Of a stretch of DNA of 64,000 nucleotides, positions 7,950 to 16,900 are shown in pieces. The position numbers were made by a program, and so were the translations under genes. Each line of letters opens with the position of its first letter. Position 1 is the stretch's first letter. The DNA is from JBBSEX01 sp038239345 (GTDB lineage: Bacteria > Acidobacteriota > Terriglobia > Bryobacterales > Bryobacteraceae), in the NCBI GenBank assembly GCA_038239345.1, contig JBBSEX010000001.1, positions 434,001 to 498,000 of the forward strand. Direction: 5' to 3'. The notes beneath the pieces are model-generated. The model worked only from the letters and a program-made list of their open reading frames with translations. It was not told the DNA's origin and did no database searches.

Positions 7950-10190
7950 ATGATCGAGTGGATCACTAAACGAAACATATCGTGGAAGCTGGGCATTTTG
8001 GTTCTGTTGATGCTGATTCCGATCGTGGTGCTGGGCGGCTTCTTCTTATCCGGCGAGCAGAAACGGATCGCCGCCACCCAGGACAAGATCGCCAGCCTGG
8101 ATTATCTGGTGCCGTTGCGCACGCTGCTGCAACATACTTCGGAACATCGCGATTTCTCCGCCCGGGCCGTCAGCGGCGATGGCGCGGCCAGATCGCGGGT
8201 AGTCGATTCCGATTCGAAAATCGAGAAAGACTTTAACGACCTGGAGACGGTGGATAAGCGCTTCACGAAAGCGAACACGACACAAAACCTGACCGCCGTC
8301 CGGGCCAAATGGAATGAGTTGAAAGCCAATCGCACATCGGGCACCGTCAAGGAAACAATCGACATCCACACCAAGCTGATCAACGACATATTGGGCCAGA
8401 TCCGGCTGGTGGCCGACAACGCCATCGTCACCGATCAGGACATCGATACTTACTATCTTGGCAACGCCATCGCGCAGCAGATTCCCAGCGGCGTTCAGGC
8501 CTTGGGTGAGTTGAGCGCTTACGGGTCGGCGGTCCGCGCGCGCGGCAAGCTGACCGAAGAAGATCGCTATCAGATTACCGCGCTGAACGAAAACGTAAAC
8601 CGCTTCACCAGTAATATCCGCGCTGGACTTTCAACCGGTACCGCCGGCAATGCCGATCTGCGTAGCCGGATCGATACCGCGGCCCAGAGTGCGGCGGGCG
8701 CGGCGCAATTGCTGGTATCGCAAAACGATTCGCTGGTCCGTTCCCAAGGCGGAGGCGACCTGGAGACTTACGCCCAGCAGGCTTCAACGGCCATGGGCCA
8801 ATTCCTGAACCTGGATGACATCGTCACCACGGCCTACAAAGAGACGCTGGTCCAACGCTCCACCGATCAGCGCAAGGGTCTGTGGATTGAGATCGCCATT
8901 GCCTTCGTCGCCCTGCTGCTGGCCGCTTATCTGGCCTTCGCCGTAAGCCGCACGGTTACCACGCAGATTCATGCCATCAGCGATCTGTTTGGCCAGATCG
9001 GGATAGGAAACTTCTCCGCCCGTTCGGAAGTCACCAGTCCCGACGAGTTGGGGCAGATGGCGAAATCGCTGAACGGCATGCTGGATAACACATTGAGCTT
9101 GATCCAATCGCGCGACGAACGCGACAAGCTGCAGCAGAGCATCCGCAAGCTGCTGGAAGAAATGGCGGGCGTGGCCGAAGGCGATCTGACGAAGGAAGCC
9201 GAAGTGACCGCCGATGTGACGGGCGCTATCGCCGACTCGTTCAACTTCATGTTGTCCGAACTGCGGCGGATCATCAGCACCGTGCAGGACACCACGCTGC
9301 ACGTAAGCTCCTCGGCCAATGAAGTACAGACCACCACCGAACACCTGGCGTTGGGCAGCGAATCCCAGGCGATGCAGATCGTCGAAGCCTCGGCATCGAT
9401 TGATGAAATCGCCGTCTCGATTCAACAGGTGTCGGCCAACGCATCCACCGCTTCCGCCGTCGCCGACCAAGCGTTGAAAAGCGCAAAAAACGGCAGTGAA
9501 TCGGTGCAGAAAACCATCACCGGGATGAACAGTATCCGCACCCAGGTGCAGCAGACATCGAAACGCATCAAACGCCTGGGAGAAAGCTCGCAGGAAATTG
9601 GTGAGATCGTACAGCTGATCGGCGACATCGCCGACCGCACCAGCATTCTCGCGTTGAACGCCTCCATCCAAGCCGCGATGGCCGGCGAAGCGGGCAAGGG
9701 ATTCGCGGTAGTGGCCGAAGAAGTGGAACGATTAGCTGAGCGTTCGACAGAAGCGACGAAGCGGATCGCCACCCTGATCAAATCCATTCAAAGCGATACC
9801 AATGAGGCGATTTCGGCGATGGAAGAAACCACGCGCGAGGTTGTGGGAGGATCCAATCTGGCAAACAACGCAGGGCAGGCGCTGGGTGAAATCGAGTTGG
9901 TTTCGAATCAGCTTTCGGAGATCATTTCCTCTATCTCGATGGCCTCGCTCCAGCAGGCCCGGGGTTCCGACTCGGTAGCAAAATCGATGACCGATATATC
10001 CGAGGTGACGCAGCAAACCGCGGCCGGCGCCAAACAAGCGGCGGTGTCGATTCGCAAACTGGCTGAGCTCGCAGATGAACTGCGCGGGTCGCTCGGCAGA
10101 TTCAAATTGCCCAATTACGGGCATGGGCCCGATGGCAAAACCACCGGCGCAACCGGCAGGTGGTTGAGCTTGAGTGCTACGCCACGGTAA
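7950..10190 (+). CDS. Methyl-accepting chemotaxis protein (PilJ-like)
   Basis: 746 residues with AAGGAG ten bases before ATG. Transmembrane helix 1 spans about 13-34 and helix 2 about 311-332, bracketing a roughly 275-residue helical periplasmic sensor region. A HAMP domain follows (about 333-385), with a second HAMP-like segment to about 440. The cytoplasmic signalling domain (about 450-725) contains the conserved hairpin with ILALNASIQAAMAGEAGKGF and AVVAEEVERLAERS, which binds CheW and CheA. It is the only receptor in the operon, so it is probably the dedicated input. Its ligand is unknown. The stop overlaps the CheR start. Confidence 0.93.
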   Translation: MIEWITKRNISWKLGILVLLMLIPIVVLGGFFLSGEQKRIAATQDKIASLDYLVPLRTLLQHTSEHRDFSARAVSGDGAARSRVVDSDSKIEKDFNDLETVDKRFTKANTTQNLTAVRAKWNELKANRTSGTVKETIDIHTKLINDILGQIRLVADNAIVTDQDIDTYYLGNAIAQQIPSGVQALGELSAYGSAVRARGKLTEEDRYQITALNENVNRFTSNIRAGLSTGTAGNADLRSRIDTAAQSAAGAAQLLVSQNDSLVRSQGGGDLETYAQQASTAMGQFLNLDDIVTTAYKETLVQRSTDQRKGLWIEIAIAFVALLLAAYLAFAVSRTVTTQIHAISDLFGQIGIGNFSARSEVTSPDELGQMAKSLNGMLDNTLSLIQSRDERDKLQQSIRKLLEEMAGVAEGDLTKEAEVTADVTGAIADSFNFMLSELRRIISTVQDTTLHVSSSANEVQTTTEHLALGSESQAMQIVEASASIDEIAVSIQQVSANASTASAVADQALKSAKNGSESVQKTITGMNSIRTQVQQTSKRIKRLGESSQEIGEIVQLIGDIADRTSILALNASIQAAMAGEAGKGFAVVAEEVERLAERSTEATKRIATLIKSIQSDTNEAISAMEETTREVVGGSNLANNAGQALGEIELVSNQLSEIISSISMASLQQARGSDSVAKSMTDISEVTQQTAAGAKQAAVSIRKLAELADELRGSLGRFKLPNYGHGPDGKTTGATGRWLSLSATPR

Positions 10191-11053
10191 TGATGGCAGA
10201 CCCGCCGGCCCGGCCCGAACTGAGTGCCGACGAGCTGGCGCAATGGAACGAACTGGTGGAGGAACGTTGCGGAACGCATTTCACGGCGAGCCGCGCCCAT
10301 TACCTGAGGAATTGTCTGTGGGAGCGCATGAGAACGCTGGGGCTGGCAACCTATGCCGGGTATTACAAGGCCATCACGGATGGCGCCAGTGGTCAAACAG
10401 AATGGCTGGCGTTACTCGAAAGATTGCTGAATCGCCAAACCAGCTTCTTTCGCCACACGCCATCCTACACGGCTTTACAAAATATTGTTCTGCCGCAATT
10501 GTTAGAAGAGCGGCGGCATGGAAGCGCTGCTATCGATCTGTGGAGCGCGGGGTGTTCCACTGGCGAAGAACCATATTCGCTGGCGATGTCGGCGCTGGAA
10601 GCCACCGGGGCGCGCAAGGATGTGGCGGTGCGAGTGCTGGCTTCCGACATCAGTGAAACGGCGCTGGAGCGGGCCCGGCGTGGAGTTTACACAACCAGAG
10701 CGGCGGCCTCGATTCCGCTTGCGATTAGAAAACGATATATGACGCTGATCGAAGAAGAACGGGATGTACATTACGAGATCGGTCCGGCGGTGCGATCGCT
10801 GGTGCGCTTCGACAGCTTCAATCTGATTCAGCCCGGCACCTATCCGGCGGGCCAGCGCGATGTCATCTTCTGTCACAACGTGCTGATCTATTTGAAGGAT
10901 GCAAAGAAAATGCGGATCGTCGAACAGCTGGGGCAGAAGCTGAATCGTGGAGGGTTTCTGTTCCTTGCACCGGGAGAGATGATCGGCCAGAAGTTCCCTG
11001 GTCTGCAAGCGGTGAAATTCGAAAGCTCACTCGTTTACCGGAGAGAGCAATAA
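10190..11053 (+). CDS. cheR: CheR protein-glutamate methyltransferase
   Basis: I choose ATG 10190, which overlaps the receptor's stop as TAATG; a second ATG follows immediately. The 287-residue product has the helical CheR N-domain and an SAM-binding domain containing AGCSTGEEPYSLAM, with an acidic residue after the conserved ASDIS strand. CheR methylates glutamates of the receptor to set adaptation and is opposed here by the CheB encoded at 14825. No C-terminal TPR or pentapeptide-binding extension is seen. Translational coupling to the receptor would match their amounts. Confidence 0.93.
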   Translation: MMADPPARPELSADELAQWNELVEERCGTHFTASRAHYLRNCLWERMRTLGLATYAGYYKAITDGASGQTEWLALLERLLNRQTSFFRHTPSYTALQNIVLPQLLEERRHGSAAIDLWSAGCSTGEEPYSLAMSALEATGARKDVAVRVLASDISETALERARRGVYTTRAAASIPLAIRKRYMTLIEEERDVHYEIGPAVRSLVRFDSFNLIQPGTYPAGQRDVIFCHNVLIYLKDAKKMRIVEQLGQKLNRGGFLFLAPGEMIGQKFPGLQAVKFESSLVYRREQ

Positions 11054-11058
11054 AGCTT

Positions 11059-14000
11059 ATGGCGCGATATCTGGATCGGGACATCATTGCGGGCTTCGTC
11101 GAGGAAGTGGAAGAATACCTTCCGAAAATCCACCAAGGGTTGGAACATCTGCGCCAGCATCCCACAGAGTTGGACGGGCTGGAAGAAATCCATCGCGTAA
11201 CCCACAGCATTAAGGGCGCCGCTTCGATGGTCGGGCTGACGGCGCTAAGCCACATCGCGTTCTTCGAGGAAGAAGCGTTAGAGGATCTGGCTTCGGGGAA
11301 GCTGAAGTGTACACCGGCCGTGATCGAGTTGCTGCAAAATACCGCCGCTCAAATCGAAGCCTACATCGGCGAGCTGATGGATGGGACGCTCCAAGAGGCA
11401 GCGGTACTCACGACGGTCGTACAGTGGTTCCGGCGTTTACGGAATCAACCGGAATCGGGCGATGAAGCGGAAATTCGTGCTTTGCTGGGCGCGGCGGGCG
11501 AACAGGCAGTGTCGTTCGGTACCGCCGCGCCACAGCCCGGCGCCGAGCTTTCGCCGGAGTTGCTACAGGTCTTTCGGGCCGAGGCCGATGAGCAATTGCA
11601 ACAAGTCAGCGTGCTGCTGCGTGAATTCGAACGCGACCCAACGAAGACAAACCTGCTGGCGGATGTGCAGCGCATCGTTCATACCTTGAAGGGCGCCGCC
11701 AACATGACGGGTCTGCACGCAGCCAGCCACCTCTCCCATCGCATGGAAGACATGCTGGAACGAATTGTCGAGGGCAGTGCTGCGCCGAGTCCCGATATGA
11801 TTGCGGTCCTATACCTCACCGCCGACACTTTGGGCGATCTGGCGGCAACTGGCGATACCGGACAAGCGGGCGACCTTCTCTCGTATTACGACATCTTGCT
11901 CAACGGAGAATCTTCGGGTCCCGCCGCTGCCCCCACCACCACCCAGGAAGAAGCGGAGGTGGAAGAAATTCCAGCGGACCTGATTGAAACATTTCGGCAG
12001 GAAGCCGAAGAGCATCTGCAGCTGATTGCCGAGGCGTTTCGGGAAATCGAAGCACAACCGGCGAACATGACTGCCTTGCAGGAAGTCCGCCGTAGCATGC
12101 ATACGTTGAAGGGCGCGGCCGGGATGGTGGGATTGAAGTCGCTGGGAAAACTGGCCCACCGATCCGAGGATCTACTGGACCGGATGCACGAAGACAACGT
12201 GCCCGCTACGCCGGAAATCATCGCGCTGCTGCAAGCGACAGCCGACCTGATGGACGGCATGTCGTCCGGACGAGCCGGTCAAGACGCGCAGGTTCGACTG
12301 CATGAACTCTACGCTGCCTATGACGGCATGTTGGGCAGCACGGAAAGGGCACAGGGCCGCGCGGCAGACGAGCCCGAGACCGGTGACGTAGCCATCGAGG
12401 ACGTTCCTCGCGACATCCTGGAAACGTTCCAGGAAGAAGCCGGCGAACATCTGCGGGCTATCGGAGAAGCGCTGCGGCAACTGGAAACGAATCCGCCAGG
12501 CGCAGCGGCAAATCAGGATCTGCTGCAGGATGTGCGGCGCAGTATGCACACCCTGAAGGGCGCCGCGGGGATGGTCGGTTTACGCACTTTGAGCAAGGTC
12601 GCCCATCGCTCGGAAGATCTTCTCGACCGCATGAACGATGACGATAAACCGGCGACACCGGAGATCCTCAATCTTCTGCACGCCTCGGCGGACATAATTG
12701 AGATGCTGGCCGGAGGGGCATCCGGTTCCACCTTTCGCTCCACGCTGGTGGAGTTGTATGGGCAATACGATCTGTTGCTTGGCGAAGAAGTAGCAGCGCC
12801 GCGTCCGCACTTCGAACCGCTGGAACAGGAGCACGCATTTCTGGTTCCCGCTCCGGTGCCGGAACAGCCCGCCGAACCATCGGAAGGCGCATCGCAATCT
12901 AGATCGGGACAATTCATACGGGTCCCCATCGAACGCCTGGACGAGCTGGTGCGCCTGGTGGCCGAACTGGTGGTCAGCCGCTCCACGTTCGAGCAGCATC
13001 TGGAAAATTACGCTCGTGAGCGCAGTGAACTGGAGCTTAGTCTGGCGCGACTGAAGCGCATCTCAGGGCGTCTGGAAACGGTTTACGAAGTCAGCGCTCT
13101 GCAGGGCGGATTCGGAACGTTGGCGGTGCGCGGCGTAGTGAATGGAAAGCCCATCGCGGCGGAGAAGAGCGCGCCCAAAAATATCGTCTCCGGCGGCGCC
13201 CACGCCGACGATTTCGACGCCCTGGAATTCGACCGTTATACCGACTTCCATCTGATGTCCCGCGAACTCGCCGAGAGTGCCAGCGATATCTCGGCGTCAG
13301 GTGGCGAGTTGAGCCGCATCAAAGGGGACTTTGACGGCTACCTCAATCGCCTGGGCCGCCTCACCAGCGAATTTCAAGACAAGCTGATGCGTCTTCGGAT
13401 GGTGCCTTTGCGGACTATCGCTTCGCGTCTGCACCGTACCGTCCGGATGACGGCCTCGAATCGCGAAAAGCAGGTCGATCTTGTGCTGGAAGGCGAGGCG
13501 ATCGAGCTCGATAAGACCGTCCTTGAAGATATGGTGGGCCCTCTCGATCATCTTCTGCGCAACGCCGTCGATCACGGGATCGAGTCGGTCGAAAATCGCC
13601 TTGCCGCGGGCAAGAGCGAACGTGGCAAAATCGTCCTCAGAGCTTCCAATGAAGGCACTGAGGTAGTGATTCGGATCAGCGATGACGGCGGTGGAATTAA
13701 TCCGGAGGCGGTGCGTGCGGCGGCGGTCCGCACTGGATTTATTCGTCAGCACGATGCCGATGCCCTCAACGATGAAGAGCTCTACGACCTGATCTTTCAT
13801 CCCGGCTTTACGACCGCGCGCGAAGTTAGCGAGGTGTCCGGACGCGGCGTTGGGATGGACGTCGTAAAGTCGACCGTACTTCGCCGCAAGGGAAGCATCG
13901 CGGTGGAAACCGCAATCGGAAAAGGGACCACGTTTACGATTCGCCTTCCGCTGACGCTGGGCATCACGCGCGTGCTTCTGGTGAAGGCTTCGAATGAGAT

Positions 14001-14814
14001 TCTGGCAATTCCGTTGAGCACCGTCACACAGATCCTGCGAATTGAACGCGGGCAAATCGAACAGATCGGCGGACGTCCGGTTCTGCGCATGGATAGCCGC
14101 CTGATCCCGGCAAACACGCTGGGGGATCTGTTGAAGTTGCGCCATCCGCCGGACCACGCATTGAAACGCATCCCGGTTTTAATTCTCACAATCGGCGACC
14201 GCAAAATGGCCGTCATGGTGGATGAACTGATCGAGGCGCGGGAAGTAGTGGTGAAGACGCTGGGCCAACTTCTGCGGCGCGTACCGGGCATTAGCGGCGC
14301 CACTTTGATGGGCGATGGCCGCGTGGTGTTGATCGTGAATCCGGCCGACCTTGTCGATAGAATTGACCGCCGCGACATGCCGGCGCGGGCTCCAGTGCGG
14401 GTCCCGGAAACAAAGAGCCGTCTGTTCGATGTCATGATCGTGGACGATTCGCTCAGCGTTCGGCGCGTAATTTCGAACCTGATCAAGAACACCGGTTGGA
14501 ACCCGATTGCCGCCAAAGATGGCGTGGAAGCCCTGGAGATTTTGGAACGATCTCCGAATAAGCCCGACGTCATCCTGATGGATATCGAAATGCCCCGCAT
14601 GGATGGCTATGAACTGACCGCGACCCTGCGGGGGCAGGAGACGTATCGCCGCATTCCTATTGTGATGCTCACCTCGCGATCGGGCGACAAGCATCGCAAC
14701 AAAGCTTTCGAAGTGGGCGTAACCGATTACCTGGTCAAGCCGTATCAGGACGAGACTCTGTTATCGGTGATCCGCCGCGTGGTAAGAGAATCGCGAATGG
14801 CGCAATTGCGCTGA
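11059..14814 (+). CDS. Hybrid CheA histidine kinase with four HPt domains and C-terminal receiver (ChpA-like)
   Basis: 1251 residues. Four HPt domains carry phosphorylatable histidines at about His49, His208, His348 and His497, each in an H(S/T)(I/L)KGAA motif. HPt3 and HPt4 are nearly identical around the histidine (RRSMHTLKGAAGMVGL) and look like a recent duplication. A dimerisation region follows (about 615-790), then a HATPase domain with an N-box at HLLRNAVDHG (831-840) and G-boxes DDGGG and GRGVGMD. A CheW-like domain covers about 965-1105 and a receiver about 1123-1245, with Asp1175 in LMDIEMP. This layout matches ChpA/FrzE-type kinases of pilus or gliding systems, not flagellar CheA. 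There is no separate P2 domain. Confidence 0.93.
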   Translation: MARYLDRDIIAGFVEEVEEYLPKIHQGLEHLRQHPTELDGLEEIHRVTHSIKGAASMVGLTALSHIAFFEEEALEDLASGKLKCTPAVIELLQNTAAQIEAYIGELMDGTLQEAAVLTTVVQWFRRLRNQPESGDEAEIRALLGAAGEQAVSFGTAAPQPGAELSPELLQVFRAEADEQLQQVSVLLREFERDPTKTNLLADVQRIVHTLKGAANMTGLHAASHLSHRMEDMLERIVEGSAAPSPDMIAVLYLTADTLGDLAATGDTGQAGDLLSYYDILLNGESSGPAAAPTTTQEEAEVEEIPADLIETFRQEAEEHLQLIAEAFREIEAQPANMTALQEVRRSMHTLKGAAGMVGLKSLGKLAHRSEDLLDRMHEDNVPATPEIIALLQATADLMDGMSSGRAGQDAQVRLHELYAAYDGMLGSTERAQGRAADEPETGDVAIEDVPRDILETFQEEAGEHLRAIGEALRQLETNPPGAAANQDLLQDVRRSMHTLKGAAGMVGLRTLSKVAHRSEDLLDRMNDDDKPATPEILNLLHASADIIEMLAGGASGSTFRSTLVELYGQYDLLLGEEVAAPRPHFEPLEQEHAFLVPAPVPEQPAEPSEGASQSRSGQFIRVPIERLDELVRLVAELVVSRSTFEQHLENYARERSELELSLARLKRISGRLETVYEVSALQGGFGTLAVRGVVNGKPIAAEKSAPKNIVSGGAHADDFDALEFDRYTDFHLMSRELAESASDISASGGELSRIKGDFDGYLNRLGRLTSEFQDKLMRLRMVPLRTIASRLHRTVRMTASNREKQVDLVLEGEAIELDKTVLEDMVGPLDHLLRNAVDHGIESVENRLAAGKSERGKIVLRASNEGTEVVIRISDDGGGINPEAVRAAAVRTGFIRQHDADALNDEELYDLIFHPGFTTAREVSEVSGRGVGMDVVKSTVLRRKGSIAVETAIGKGTTFTIRLPLTLGITRVLLVKASNEILAIPLSTVTQILRIERGQIEQIGGRPVLRMDSRLIPANTLGDLLKLRHPPDHALKRIPVLILTIGDRKMAVMVDELIEAREVVVKTLGQLLRRVPGISGATLMGDGRVVLIVNPADLVDRIDRRDMPARAPVRVPETKSRLFDVMIVDDSLSVRRVISNLIKNTGWNPIAAKDGVEALEILERSPNKPDVILMDIEMPRMDGYELTATLRGQETYRRIPIVMLTSRSGDKHRNKAFEVGVTDYLVKPYQDETLLSVIRRVVRESRMAQLR

Positions 14815-14824
14815 GTAAAAACTG

Positions 14825-15904
14825 ATGATCGCGGCAAAACGGATCCGCGTTTTAGTAGCCGACGACTCTCGCTTTGTGTGCCGGCTACTGGTGTCGTTTT
14901 TGGAATCGTCGGGCGATTTGGAAGTAGTGGCAATCGCCCTCGACGGGCGCGAAGCGATCGATAAAATCAAGGAACTGCGGCCCGATGCCGTGACGCTGGA
15001 TCTGGAAATGCCAAAGATGGACGGGCTGGAAGCGTTGGCTGAAATCATGCGCGACTGTCCTACTCCCGTCGTCGCGGTGAGTGGAGTGAGCGGACGGTCG
15101 GCGGCGCGAACGCTGCAGGCCCTAGACCTTGGCGCGGTCGATTTCGTTTTAAAATACACGCCCGGCGAGAATACCCGTCCTGAGGATCTCTGCCGCGAGA
15201 TCGTGGCCAAAGTGCGGGCGGCATCGAAGGTTCGTTTGATCCGCGCACGGCCCCGAACTGTCCCCACTCCAGCGCCGATAAAGCCGGTCGACGTGGTATC
15301 GGATCTTTCCCACGAGGCGATGGACGGGATTCGCGGCGGCTTGATCGTAATCGGAGCTTCCACTGGAGGGCCGCTCGCGTTGCGCGAATTATTGAGCCGG
15401 CTTCCCGAGAATTTCCCGGCGGCGATTCTCATCGTCCAGCATATGCCCGGCGCCTTCACCGGCGTTCTTGCCGCGCAGCTGAATCGGCACTGCGCATTGC
15501 GAGTACGCGAGGCCGAAGATGGTGCATCGCTCGAACCCGGGCTCGTTTTGGTTGCCCCCGGCGGATTTCATTTGATTGTGAAACCGGGGCTGCGCGTGGC
15601 ACTGCAACAAGGCCCGGAGATCGGCGGCCATTGTCCGGCGATCGATGTCACGATGGAATCCGCCGCGCAAACATATGGCACGCAGGTTAAAGGTGTGCTG
15701 CTGACGGGCATGGGTGAGGACGGCGCGAAGGGAATGATGGCGATTCGCGGCAAGGGCGGCGCAACCTTTGCTCAGGATGCGGCCAGTTGCGTGGTGAACG
15801 GAATGCCACTGCGGGCAATCGAAAAAGGTGTGGTAGACCACGTCGCCCCGCCCGCCGAGATTGGTGATATGTTGCTGCGAAGAGTGGCCGGTGCCGTTAG
15901 ATGA
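14825..15904 (+). CDS. cheB: CheB protein-glutamate methylesterase with receiver domain
   Basis: 359 residues. The N-terminal receiver (about 5-125) has VADDS, phosphoacceptor Asp59 in LDLEMPKMDG and Lys110. The C-terminal methylesterase domain (about 170-355) has the catalytic triad Ser179 (IGASTGGP), His206 (VQHMPG) and Asp299 (GMGEDG). It removes methyl groups from, or deamidates, the receptor when phosphorylated by the kinase. The gene starts ten bases after the CheA stop. Both adaptation enzymes being kept means this pathway should adapt, unlike minimal signalling arrays. Confidence 0.95.
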   Translation: MIAAKRIRVLVADDSRFVCRLLVSFLESSGDLEVVAIALDGREAIDKIKELRPDAVTLDLEMPKMDGLEALAEIMRDCPTPVVAVSGVSGRSAARTLQALDLGAVDFVLKYTPGENTRPEDLCREIVAKVRAASKVRLIRARPRTVPTPAPIKPVDVVSDLSHEAMDGIRGGLIVIGASTGGPLALRELLSRLPENFPAAILIVQHMPGAFTGVLAAQLNRHCALRVREAEDGASLEPGLVLVAPGGFHLIVKPGLRVALQQGPEIGGHCPAIDVTMESAAQTYGTQVKGVLLTGMGEDGAKGMMAIRGKGGATFAQDAASCVVNGMPLRAIEKGVVDHVAPPAEIGDMLLRRVAGAVR

Positions 15905-15935
15905 GACAAAAACAAATGCTATCCGTGGAGGATTC

Positions 15936-16874
15936 ATGGCTGCAATGACGAACGCTACACCGCTTCGCCTGCTTCGCGTAGTGGCCGATAAGCAGGTCTA
16001 CGCTCTGGAAGAATCGGCCGTGCTTTCCATCAATCCGGCATCTTCGCTGAAGCGCAATAAGGCGCCGGGAAATCCGCTCGGTTGGTTGCCCGATGAAACG
16101 CCGGTCTACTCGTTAGATGGCCTTCTGCATCGGCGCGAAGAGTCTGCGTTTTCAAACGGCGCTCTGCTGGAAATGCAGGGTATGACGCCGTGGGCGTTGG
16201 CGGTGGACCGCGTCGGCGGGGAGATAGAAGTATTCAGCGATCAGATCTCCGCGCTCCCGCGCATAGCCCGAAATAGTTGTCACTCCTGCATTCAAGGAGC
16301 GTTGGTTACGGACTCCGAAATCGTTTATGTAATCTCTCCCCAGCATTTGCATCCATCGGCGATTGCCCCGGCCGAGGAGCCGGAACGTTGGCAGCCGCCG
16401 AAAGCCGAGGCATCCGAGTTGGAATCAGGTGACAAGGTGCGCCACATCCTGGCGTTCAAACTTTATAACGAGGATCCGCCCGATATCAATGTGTTGTTCG
16501 CGCTTAGCCTTTCACAAGTGATCGAAATTCTCGGGCCTACTGACATCACTCCTCTACCTTATTCGCCTCCGGGAATTCTGGGAATGATTAACTGGCGCAA
16601 TCGCGCGATACCAGTGGTCGACCTGGGAAGAAAGGTCGCGCTGCCACCTCTCTTAAGCTATCGCCGGCCGGCCCGTATGCTGATCGCCCGTGCCACCACT
16701 GCGCCCGACCTTATGGCGATCCCCGTTACGATGGACCTTCGCGGCGGCCGCCTGCCGATCCCTCACCGCGAGTGCGATTATGACCTGCCCCTCAACCCAA
16801 TGCTGGTTCGAGGTGCCTATGAACTGGACGGTGAAGTGCTGGTTATTCCCGATCTTGATCACGTGCTGAGCTAA
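15936..16874 (+). CDS. Double CheW-domain protein
   Basis: ATG 15936 follows GGAGG (15927-15931) at a spacing of four; longer in-frame starts inside cheB are unlikely. The 312 residues contain two CheW-like halves: about 8-145 (degenerate, with LLRVVADKQVYALEE) and about 165-312, with HILAFKLYNE and the core GMINWRNRAIPVVDLG. Two-domain CheW proteins bridge kinase and receptor or cap arrays; the last operon gene in this position resembles ChpC/PilI-type adaptors. Which half binds what cannot be read from the sequence. This is the last obvious signalling gene of the operon. Confidence 0.8.
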   Translation: MAAMTNATPLRLLRVVADKQVYALEESAVLSINPASSLKRNKAPGNPLGWLPDETPVYSLDGLLHRREESAFSNGALLEMQGMTPWALAVDRVGGEIEVFSDQISALPRIARNSCHSCIQGALVTDSEIVYVISPQHLHPSAIAPAEEPERWQPPKAEASELESGDKVRHILAFKLYNEDPPDINVLFALSLSQVIEILGPTDITPLPYSPPGILGMINWRNRAIPVVDLGRKVALPPLLSYRRPARMLIARATTAPDLMAIPVTMDLRGGRLPIPHRECDYDLPLNPMLVRGAYELDGEVLVIPDLDHVLS

Positions 16875-16887
16875 CGTCTTCGTATGT

Positions 16888-16893
16888 TACACT
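16888..16893 (+). promoter_or_regulatory. TAnnnT -10-like element, possible leaderless promoter
   Basis: TACACT ends seven bases before ATG 16901, and no Shine-Dalgarno is present. Transcription starting at or beside the ATG would give a leaderless mRNA. Confidence 0.4.
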
Positions 16894-16900
16894 CGCCGCA

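Noticed and set aside
8784..9671. 295-codon minus-strand frame
   Set aside because: Shadow of the methyl-accepting receptor, caused by high GC at third positions.
13297..14600. Two long minus-strand frames within the CheA gene
   Set aside because: Antisense to HATPase, CheW and receiver motifs that are intact in the sense frame.
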